DNA of 28,733 nucleotides, taken from NCBI GenBank assembly GCA_015501055.1, contig JADNYV010000439.1:1-28733 (forward strand). Direction: 5' to 3'. Position numbers and translations under genes: made by a program. The notes beneath the pieces were generated by a model. That model did not search any database, was not told the origin of the DNA, and saw nothing but the letters and a program-made list of their open reading frames with translations. Positions 20,938-28,733 of the stretch are shown in pieces. The number at the start of each line of letters is the position of its first letter. Within the stretch, counting starts at the first letter, position 1. The stretch is from Mucidula mucida (Eukaryota > Basidiomycota > Agaricomycetes > Agaricales > Physalacriaceae).

Positions 20938-21217
20938 CTACCAGCGCGTAGCTCGGACATTCTTCTGTCGCAGCCCCCGCAAACACACCAGAACATCCGG
21001 TCCAAGGTTGCCCGCGTTACGGATACCGAGAACAACAGACGAGAGACGACCGTCTGCGCGCGCTGAGAGAGCGGAGAGCAGTTCTCTGTTGGGCTGGCAA
21101 TCATCTGCCCACACCAGTTCGAGAGACTTCAACTTGGGCAGGAAGGTATCTGCGGACAGCTTCTCGAAGAGTCTGTTGTTAATGAGAGGCGGTCCCGAAG
21201 GAGCTTCGATGACCTGA
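20938..21217 (-). pseudogene. F-box gene B', C-terminal fragment left of the MULE
   Basis: Matches the end of F-box protein B: LLQVIEAPSGPPLINNRLFE, LPKLKSLELVWADDCQP, RELLSALSARADGRLSSVVL, NVRATRW and stop. The match stops exactly at the left border of the Mutator-like element. The frame continuing to 21360 is inside the element's terminal repeat and is not F-box protein. Confidence 0.88.
21209..21217. repeat. Target site duplication of the MULE, left copy
   Basis: ATGACCTGA here and ATGACCTGG at 25621-25629 flank the element (8 of 9 bases). The uninterrupted paralog near 14203 reads ATGACCTGT once, confirming the insertion site. Confidence 0.85.
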
Positions 21218-21379
21218 AGTAAACGCAATTGACCCAACACCGTTTCGCACACGTGATCTAACACGTGCACCGGCAATCGCCGTTCCCGCCTTCCATTTCG
21301 ACCAAGTCCATCGATGTCGCGCTCAACATCGACGACGACGCCCGACAGTCTCGGGAACAATTACTTGGGTGCTTAACTG
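21218..21379. repeat. MULE left terminal inverted repeat
   Basis: 162 bp, the inverted partner of 25458-25620. It keeps its CpG sites, whereas the right arm has TpG or CpA at seven of them. Confidence 0.93.
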
Positions 21380-21523
21380 TCCTGCGAGTAGTTTAGATAT
21401 TGGTGCACAGGATTTAGCTTTATGCAATACACTTGGAATATCCATTTACATACTGACCCGTAGTCGTGTTTCCTAATTTGGACCTTTGCTTCTTCCTTAC
21501 CCATCAGACGTGTTCTATAAACC

Positions 21524-22020
21524 AGGACCCTGGATAATACACTGACATCGTTGATCCCGAATTTCCCAAAATTTCGTCCTCATGTCCGACAGGCTTAGGC
21601 CTTCCGTGTCCGACTTTTCCTCAAGGTTCGGGCCCAAAAATCGCTTCATGTCCGACTTTGGCATGAGGGTTCCGCCCAAAATTTCCCGTCAGATGGACCC
21701 TTTTCAGATTTTTCCGGGCTGTCTACAACAAGTTTTGATCGCCTGAGCCACCCGAACCGCAAGGCCTCCCGCTGGAAGAGTTTCCGCTGAGCCAACAGCT
21801 ACATCCTGGGAGCGCTCAATAGTGGCTGACACCATGTCCGACACCCAGCTGACACCTGGATGAGGGCTTCTCACCCATCTTGCCCCATGTTCGTACACTG
21901 GATGAGGGTGGGCGGTGCGGAAAGAGCTCCATGTCCGACTTTTCCTCCAGGTTTGGGGCAAATTTTGTGTTCTATGTCCGACTTTGGGATCAACAATGTC
22001 AGTGTATTATCCAGGGTCCT
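21524..22020. mobile_element. 497-bp MITE nested in the MULE leader
   Basis: The ends are 35-bp inverted repeats starting AGGACCCTGGATAATACACT with one mismatch (21524-21558 and 21986-22020). A perfect 8-bp target duplication, TATAAACC, lies at 21516-21523 and 22021-22028. It has no coding capacity. Inside, an imperfect direct repeat CATGTCCGACTTT occurs about six times (21581, 21606, 21647, 21835, 21930, 21974). An 8-bp duplication points to hAT-type mobilisation, but the family is not certain. It lies just upstream of the transposase start at 22048, at a TATA-like sequence. Confidence 0.9.
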
Positions 22021-22047
22021 TATAAACCCCACGCCGTCAGACTCCAG

Positions 22048-25000
22048 ATGGCAGTCCTGACCCAAGCTTGTGGAGGCTGCAAACGCAGAAAGGAGCTCAC
22101 GATAGGAAACTTTAAACCCACATTTGGTCGCACTGGAGTAGAATTTGGAGCCACCTGTCGTACATGCCTCCAGAAGCGTGCTGATGCAAGCGCCAAAAAA
22201 CGCGAAGAAAAACGCGCACAAGATGAGAACCAGAGCCCACAGGACTCCGGTAGCCACCCCAGAGCACCCCGCAAACAGCAATCTGATCAGGATGACACGT
22301 CAGACTTTGTGGGACTTGTGCCCAAGACACTGGACGTGTTTCTCCAATCGATTATGTGTTCCAGTGACAAGCCAGTCTATGCTGCAATCACAATTGGTGC
22401 CTTAGCTGTTGTGGATGCAAAGGATCGCACGGATAGCTTGGCCAAGCAGATCTCGGAGGCAGTCGGTTACCAATTTACGTTTGTTATCCTCTGCCTCAGA
22501 CATCACCTCAAGGTTTAACTGCTTACCTTTAGATATCATTCACGTCACAATCACAAAAACACAGATGTGACATGGTTTTCGTATAATTGTGCACAGATGT
22601 GTACGCGGCAGCATGCTCCAAAGAAGAATGCCCCAAAGGGCAAGCATCACAACAAGGACCACATGGATTCCTTTGACTGCCATGGCTGGCTCACAATGTG
22701 GGCCTGTCCTGACTCTTAGGAAGTGTTCCTACACTTCAGTCATCAGCTGAATCATGTTCCGTACTTCTGTATCGATGTCCCGGATGATGTACGCAAGTAC
22801 ATCAATGACAATCCATGTTTACGACCTAATCAAGTTAGTCTGAGTCTTCTACTAAGTATCAGAGTATTGTGGCTGATATTCTTTAAGCTTTGGACCAAAA
22901 TTCTCAAGGAACACAAGAATCCACAGTTCTTGTACCGGTCTATTTACTATCTGTGGGCCAAGCAACATCAAAGCGAATGAAAACGCCACAAGAATGAGCT
23001 AGAATCAACCCGTATTCTTCTTAACGAGTATAGCCAAGAAGCACCCGGTGAGCTGTATCACATTCAGAACGTTCTGATGCCCAAAAATGCAAGTGATGGC
23101 TTTACAGCTATGGCATTTGTGACACCAAATGTCATTCAGAAATGGGGTGGGAAAGTCTGCGAGATAGCTATGGACTCCGCATGTAAGTTGAGGAACTACA
23201 TTTGGTCAACACTTGTATAGCTACTAATGTGTGATTAGGGAATACCAATGGTGCTTGATATGAGCTGTACACCATTCTTGGCAAAGTGTACGGGTCTGGA
23301 TGCCCATTGGGCTATCTTCTGATCCAGTCCAACAACGGGGAAGCGGGTGAGAAGGAGAAGTATTTAAGGGCCCTCCTTGAACACTTCAATAAGGTTTGGG
23401 AGTTTCAACCAATTCAGTCCCTCACAGACAAGGATATCGTCGAGATCAATGCTTTTATTGCAGCACTTCCGGCCAAGCACCAACTTTGCTTCTGGCACTG
23501 TCTTCGCGCCATTAAGGTTCGGCTAGCAACGGTTGGCCGACATCCTGCCCATTACAATGTTGAAGAGGCATTTTGCGAGTTCAACTGGATTGATCAGTTG
23601 TTTGTCCCCATCAGTCAAGTCCCCAATCCGGCTTCAGTAAGTATTATTTTTTTCATGCACAAGTGTCAACTATTGAACATATTTCTAGATTGATCTGTTG
23701 GTTGCTCAGCAAGCCCTCCCATCCATTACATTCCGCATTGGTGGAAAGATCGTCAGCAAGGTGCCGGAGCCGCTGAAACTCTGTATCCCCATCATTCATC
23801 CACTTCCGCTTCCACTGCATCATCTGTAGATCTGCCTAGCACCAGTTCCTCAACATCTGAAGCTACACCTAAAGCCAGTGGTCAGAACCAACAGCTCGAG
23901 GATTTTATAGACAGCATTGCTGACCTGGAGAATCCCAATGACTGGGATCAGGAAGATAGCCCAGATTGGCTGTTCAAGCCTGGTGAGAGCGTCTTTGCGA
24001 ATGACAAAGGATACTGCTTCTGCCCACCTCCTCATCGCTCTTGCATTCTGCATATCTTTACAAAGCACTTCTGCGAGCACCCTACACTTCCAGGTTGAGA
24101 TGGCAAGTTCCATACTGCTGCTCAGATCCAAAAGGATGCTGTACACAAGATGTATCGATTCTGTTATTAGCGTGGGCTCAGAGAAGTATGGGGATACATG
24201 TGGATGTTATGATACTCACCTGAGAAGTGGAAGCTTTGGGCTCGATCCACAACTCCATATCTCTGTCGTCTGCGTACGACAATGACAGTTGAAAACTTCT
24301 GGCGCCATCTCAAACACGGTCCACTCCAGCACTTGCACAATCCACGTCTCGATCAGCTTGTTTGGATTCTTATTACCAATATTGGCCCACACATTGAAGC
24401 GGTGTTCAAAGTGGAGTGGAAAAAACTTGCAGAGGCAAAGATCAACGGATTCTATGAGACAAACGTTGAGCAGTGGACTTGCTCGTGCGGACGACAGAAA
24501 TATAGTCCTTACCTGCTTTGCAAACATCTGGTACAGGCTGTTGAAGATCCTGGTCCGCAGTTCTTCCAGAAAGTTGTTCGTCGCCGTGTTGCACCTTTTT
24601 ATTGCCATCCGTCACTTAGAGAGAAGGGAAAGGCACCGTTCCCAGACCTAGATGACTCTCAGAAGTCTATTAGAAATGGAGACGACCACCCCTTGACTCA
24701 AGGAGCAACAACACTGGCAGCAGGTAGAAAGCGCACTCACTCGGAAATTGACGGCCTACGTGATGAGCCGGATTTGCAGCGGTCAACTGAGCTGGTGGAA
24801 GGTTCCATAGAAGCACCTATCATTGTCAGTGGGAGCTCATCGCCGATCCATATGAGTGATACTGAAGACGACAAGGTAAGTAACCAGTTGTTGGAGACTG
24901 AGGTGGAGTACTTACCGAAGTAGTTTGAAGCAGCAATTGCGCCCGTCAGACAGAGAGCAAACGAGCTAGAGCAAGCAGCAAAGCTTATGCAAGAGCAGTG

Positions 25001-25334
25001 CGACCTCAATTCCAAGATCTGGGTCAAGAGCATTGATAGAGAAAAGCGAGGTAACAACATCAGTCTGATGTTGAAAGATATTTGAGTGTTTGCACCAAGC
25101 GCCGGAGCAACGGGACCAGCGAAGAGGCGAAAGACGTGGGCTACACAAGGAGACAAGGAATCCCCAAGGTTTACTGCAAATACGATGGGATACCAAGCGC
25201 TGCTGCCAAAGTTGGGGTCAGAGTCCCCGTCAAAGTTAGAGGGCAATATCAAGATGCAGGAATCATCCAAGCAGGACACCAGTAGAAGGGGCAGATACGG
25301 GGCATCAATCACAGAAGCGATTGTTATTGATTGA
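22048..25334 (+). pseudogene. MULE transposase, interrupted by stops
   Basis: Starts MAVLTQACGGCKRRKELTIG and has a CxxC...CxxC zinc site in the first 50 residues (ACGGCKRRK, TCRTCLQ). Exons continue through TDVTWFSYNCAQM, DHMDSFDCHGWLTMWACPD and the N-terminal MULE region. The catalytic core shows the first Asp in EIAMDSA, the second in TDKDIVEINAF, a WH-containing QLCFWHCLRAIK, and the Glu in TVENFWRHLKH. A SWIM zinc finger follows (CSCGRQKYSPYLLCKH). A variable C-terminus with PAKRRKTWATQGDK ends near 25334. In-frame stops occur at 22717 (TAG), 22978 (TGA), 23256 (TGA), 24096 (TGA), 24168 (TAG) and 25083 (TGA). Most TGA stand where Arg (CGA) is expected. Several introns are probable (e.g. 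after LRHHLK at 22515, and around 23182-23240). It would have catalysed cut-and-paste of this element; now inactive. Confidence 0.88.
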
Positions 25335-25457
25335 ACAATGTACGTGCATCATGACACTCGAGTTGATGGTTGCGAGAGGGAAGTCCGGATTAGGAAAGTT
25401 ACCATTCTCAAAGTTGAAGCAGAGCACGGTCGGACAGTGACTAACTAGATAAGTAAT

Positions 25458-25620
25458 CAGTTAAGCACCCAAAGTAATTGTTCCCAAGACTGTCGGGCGT
25501 CGTTGTCGATGTTGAGCGCGACATTGATGGACTTGGTCAAAATGAAAGGCGGGAACGGCGATTGCCGGTGCACGTGTTAGATCACATGTGTGAAACGGTG
25601 TTGGGTCAATTGTGTTTACT
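25458..25620. repeat. MULE right terminal inverted repeat
   Basis: 163 bp, the inverted partner of 21218-21379. All eight substitutions against the left arm are C-to-T or G-to-A in this arm, seven of them at CpG. Confidence 0.93.
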
Positions 25621-26960
25621 ATGACCTGGAGATATGTGAGATGGGCCATGTCATGAAGTGCATCAACCAAAGTGTCCGCCAGCGTTGATTGTGCAGTATA
25701 TGTACCACCCCAGCCGTGCATGTCAGTTGGCATTGCAAAGACTGGAGGAATTGAGGCAGCACAACAATTGGGTTGTCATAGATTCGTCCGTTGCAACAGA
25801 TTAATACAAGGTTTTTGAGAGTAGGAATGGCGAGGTCGGCAAAAAAGTCAAACATCTCATCATTCCAGGACTCTGAATTAAGGATAAGGGTGGTGAGGTG
25901 GCGTGTGAACGATATCTCAAGGGATAGGAAGAATTCTGTTATTGAGCGCTCGTGCGGTTCGTTGAGAACAAGTGTTCTTCCCCCTCCATCTTGGAAATTA
26001 TTTTCGAGATCCATCAGCTTCGCTGGATTCCCCTGACTAGTCTAAACACGTTGTAACTGTCCCCAAGGTAGTCGGCTATCTGTTTAAAGAAATGGTTGGC
26101 TAGCACAACAATCAAGAAGGTTAACAGCAGTCAGGGAAGGGGCCGCACTGAAAATGCTGGGGAGGCTGGACATGTTGGAAACCTGAGCATCCTTCATTGC
26201 CAATATAAGGGAATTGTGATTGGGTGCCTCCAACTGCTCTGTGTCATTGGCCCAGAGACCAGAAAGATCTTGTAAAAGTTCAATACCTGCGAGGTTCATA
26301 TAAAACTCGGCATGCCTCCACTGAGTGTAGCTCTCATAGATATCGGCCATAACATCGACGTGATTCTTGTAGGTCAGTCCGGAGGGATGATCACCATCGT
26401 CATCATACGGATGAGGGTGGACTTTGACAGGAATTTCCACCTTGATGCAAATCAGAATCCCTTTGCAGCGCTGGAGATAATGTTGGTACACAGTACACAA
26501 GCTGTATGTGAATAAGGTGCAACATAGATGTTTGTCTACAAGACAGGCGTGGAAATGGAAATGTCACACCATTTTGAGCAGACAAGGCTGATGGAAAGTG
26601 GGGTTTTGTATTCAGTCTTTTGGAAAGAAGTACATGCCGCGGAAAAGACAATACCAAGGACTTTGGTAGGAAGTTGGCGGATGGGGGATAATTGAATGAA
26701 ACATGTGGTGTAATGGTATATCTCTCAGATAGGTGTGGTGTGTCTTCAGCGCACTAACCAATAACTCAATTTCCTCGGTCAGTGTTGCTAACTCAGCAGA
26801 TGTGTCGCTCAAGCTGCGTTCTATGGAGGATTTATTCATGGTTGAAGGATTGCAATATGCTCTAGCAAAGTCCTGCTCAAAAGGTAGCCTGTATGAAGTC
26901 AACACAATTTACGCACAACATTTTGGGCATAGCTCTTGCATAGTTTGATGTTGGATGTTG
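25621..26960 (-). pseudogene. F-box gene B', N-terminal part right of the MULE
   Basis: Reading from about 26960 leftward: a degraded start (ELCPKCCA, stop, then LTSYRLPFEQDFARAYCNPS), a coiled-coil part (SIERSLSDTSAELATLTEE), an F-box relic in shifted frames, then VYQHYLQRCKGILICIKVEI. It finishes with LADTLVDALHDMAHLTYLQV, just before the MULE border. These align one to one with F-box protein B (13933-15551). Breaks include a stop after CCA, frame shifts around 26700 and 26560, and TAG in place of Trp in the PVLxTNIY motif. Many differences from B are CpG transitions. Together with 20938-21217 it was one gene before insertion. Confidence 0.87.
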
Positions 26961-27264
26961 TGGTATTCAGGGAAAGCCTGTTAAAGAATTTGTTCAATAC
27001 AAGGGCAACAAAGGCAGTTGGAAGAAGGCTCACTGTATAATATTTACTGGCAACTGATGGCAAGACCTTCCGGCTACATCGGGCCGTGAGCGCGTGAGCT
27101 CTTTGACTCACTATCTTCCCCAATCTTTCCCATTAAAAATGAAACTATTTTTCTTCATTCACGCTACAACTAGAATGCTGACGTCTCATTCTGTGCTCGT
27201 GTTAGCAACTGACTATAGCCACAAGACTAAACCAGGTACCACAGAGAGACTTAGGAAAAGAAAG
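26961..27264. other. Former upstream region of F-box gene B'
   Basis: No gene seen. The part near 27055-27090 still resembles the upstream region of gene B near 15850 (AGACCTTCCGGCT), which sets the outer limit of the duplicated segment. Confidence 0.5.
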
Positions 27265-27712
27265 TGTTCATGTTCATAGAACTAGGCTAGGCCAGGTGTA
27301 TAAACGAGATCGGAACTAAAGTACAACAATGCTACACTACTGCTTATATACTAGTAAGTCTGTGTTTGGAGCTCCTTGTTCATACATATTTCTACTAGGG
27401 ATAGCTCTGCACCTTGATCCAATATTGTATGCTACTAGTCTGTAAACCATTAAATACGGGTAGTACCTGCATGTCAGTAATAATACTGAAACAACCATGT
27501 GTGCTACAAGTGTTGTCGGTGTGTGTGCAATAGGAAGTCCATGAGACATTGGCATGTATAATGTTATTCATGTGTTTAACATGTATAAGACTTTGGTAAT
27601 GAAAAGGAGTATGATTGGTGACAAAACAGATAATGAAACAGTTTGTTGATAAGACAAGCCCGGATAAGATATGATAAGATGTGAAAATATGAAAATATGG
27701 CAATTCATAACA
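27265..27712 (-). repeat. Probable LTR of a minus-strand Ty3/gypsy element
   Basis: On the minus strand the pol frame ends at about 27726 and a polypurine tract (AAGGAGGGGG) follows. A TGTTATGAATTG start at 27712 comes next, the expected order for the start of a 3' LTR. About 350 nt on there is a TATA-like GTATATAAGCAGTAG (near 27350). A likely end is CTATGAACATGAACA at 27265. The outer boundary and target duplication could not be confirmed, so the length is tentative. Confidence 0.55.
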
Positions 27713-27725
27713 TCACCCCCTCCTT

Positions 27726-28733
27726 AAGGCGCAAGTTCCATTCTGCGCCAGAGTTGCTCCATAAGGGCTTCAGAGGGTAGCATGACGTTAAGGGGTTTGA
27801 TGTCAGGCGGTGGCATGGATCGGAATAGATGTGATGGAAATTGCAACATGAAAACTTCAATGCAAGCAAGCGCGGGTGGCTTCAGCTTGTTTGGATATTG
27901 TTGGTGGAAATTACTAATAGCTTTGTCGGCATTTTTGAGATTGCATGCCGGTTCCTATGTCTGCTCATGTGTGCCATAACCCTTCCAGTGGACCTTGTAT
28001 TAGAAACCCCCGCGGTACTTCCAGGAATTAACCACTTTCTCAACCTCCCATTCTGGCTTGTTTCCTTTCAATACAGGTGGTGGACGTGTGTCTTGGGGTT
28101 GTGTCAAAAACTGAGATTTGTGGTAAGGCGTCAACAGGGTCTTGTTGAACACGGGATGGATGCTCTTCCACGTATGAGGGATCTGGAGCTTATAAGAACT
28201 TGTCCCGACTTTCTTGATCACTTTGAATGGCCCAAAGCATTTGTCATTGAGCTTCTTCATTGGTTGGTCTGTGCTGAGATTTGTCCCTTCCAGCCATACT
28301 TTGTCACCTTCCTTGTACTCTACTGCCTCTATCCGCTTCCTGTTATAAAACCGTTTTATGTCCTCCTTTGCCATCTTCAATGCTGACCTCACTTCGTTTC
28401 ATATCTTCCTCATGCCGTTGGCAAACTCCTGAGCAGTCTCATTTCTTGATGCCATTTTTGAAGTGGTGCCTTTGTAGGGGTGTTGGCCCATGTCTGCAAA
28501 GAACGGAGTGACTTTGGTTGCCAAGTGTACCCGATTATTGTAAACAAATTCGGCAGAGGGTAACCATTCATGCCAGTCGTTCTAATGGTAATTGAAAAAT
28601 AACTGTAAGAAATGTTCTATCTCTTGGTTCAACCGTTCCGTTTGCCCATTCGCCTGTGGATGGTACGCCGTTGTGAAATTTTCTTCAATGCCTATCAATC
28701 GGTACAACTCCTTTATGAAGTGTGAGTAATATT
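27726..28733 (-). mobile_element. Ty3/gypsy pol 3' end: integrase core C-part and chromodomain
   Basis: The element enters from the right edge on the minus strand. The integrase core end is readable (HFIKELYRLIGIEENFTTAY, then HPQANGQTERLNQEIEHFLQ with the catalytic Glu, DWHEWLPSAEFVYNNRVHL). A GPY/F-type region follows (YKEGDKVWLEGTNLST, LNDKCFGPFKVIKKVG, HPVFNKTLLTPYH). A chromodomain-like tail comes next (EWEVEKVVNSWKYRGGF, YKVHWKGYG, NLKNADKAI), and the frame ends MEQLWRRMELAP. Stops and frame changes (near 28580, 28400 and 28000) show that it is decayed. It lies in the opposite orientation to the gypsy remnant at 1-1552, and the two cover different parts of pol, so they are separate insertions. 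Confidence 0.88.

Larger units (their letters stand above)
21218..25620. mobile_element. Mutator-like DNA transposon (MULE), 4,403 bp, inserted in F-box gene B'
   Basis: Terminal inverted repeats at 21218-21379 and 25458-25620 (162 and 163 bp) begin AGTAAACRCAATTGACCCAA and match at 154 of 162 positions plus one indel. A 9-bp target duplication flanks it. The interior holds a MULE transposase gene (22048-25334) with DDE residues and a SWIM zinc finger. Long inverted repeats and a 9-bp duplication are typical of Mutator-like elements. It is not active as read: the transposase has several stops, and a MITE sits in its leader. The paralog B provides the empty site. Confidence 0.93.

Noticed and set aside
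20938..21360. 140-codon minus-strand frame as a complete small gene
   Set aside because: The first 45 codons are the MULE terminal repeat; only 21217-20938 is F-box protein.
21880..22047. Upstream extension of the MULE transposase frame
   Set aside because: This part lies in the MITE, so the open frame is accidental; the transposase start at 22048 with its zinc site fits the family.
27337..27703. Minus-strand frames in the candidate LTR as small genes
   Set aside because: AT-rich, no motif, and positioned in the LTR between polypurine tract and TATA-like box.

Overview
The window looks like accessory, repeat-rich sequence from an Agaricomycete (mushroom-forming basidiomycete). The signs are short spliceosomal introns of about 48-66 nt in nearly every gene, F-box/leucine-rich proteins of the expanded Agaricomycete type, a small GPI-anchored secreted protein, a multi-pass membrane protein of a family I associate with these fungi, and Ty3/gypsy and Mutator-like transposons. 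No bacterial-style operons, rRNA, CRISPR or confident tRNA gene were seen.

Left part (1-2893): a decayed Ty3/gypsy pol remnant runs from the window edge to about 1552. It is interrupted by a GAGTA-rich, hAT-like non-autonomous element (1553-2893). That element carries a protein-coding segment which does not look like transposase, plus a tRNA-like stretch. From about 3453 to 6025 lies the C-terminal two thirds of a PMS1-type MutL mismatch-repair gene. Its endonuclease motifs are intact, but its ATPase half is absent from the window, and it has a stop codon and a frame slip near its 5' end.

Middle (7198-19035): a decaying multi-pass membrane-protein gene (7198-9405), an apparently intact minus-strand F-box gene (10303-11589), then two more minus-strand F-box loci: A' (12.2-13.6 kb, broken) and B (13.9-15.6 kb, two long frames). 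Plus-strand genes for a small GPI-anchored protein (16435-17131) and a coilin-like nuclear protein (17486-19035) follow. The coilin-like gene contains a perfect 74-bp inverted repeat inside its first exon.

Right part (19382-28733): this begins with a second copy of the A-B F-box pair. Here A (19382-20647) is intact, and B' is split by a 4,403-bp Mutator-like element (21218-25620) with about 162-bp terminal inverted repeats and a 9-bp target duplication. That element was itself invaded by a 497-bp MITE (21524-22020) with a perfect 8-bp target duplication. A second Ty3/gypsy element, on the minus strand with its LTR near 27.3-27.7 kb, runs off the right edge.

The window therefore records a layered history: a direct segmental duplication of two F-box genes, reciprocal loss (A' lost in one copy, B' in the other), transposon invasion and nested insertion, and C-to-T decay concentrated at CpG. 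Differences between the two MULE arms are almost all CpG transitions, and several transposase stops are CGA-to-TGA. All gene models were derived by eye from reading frames and splice signals, without database searches.
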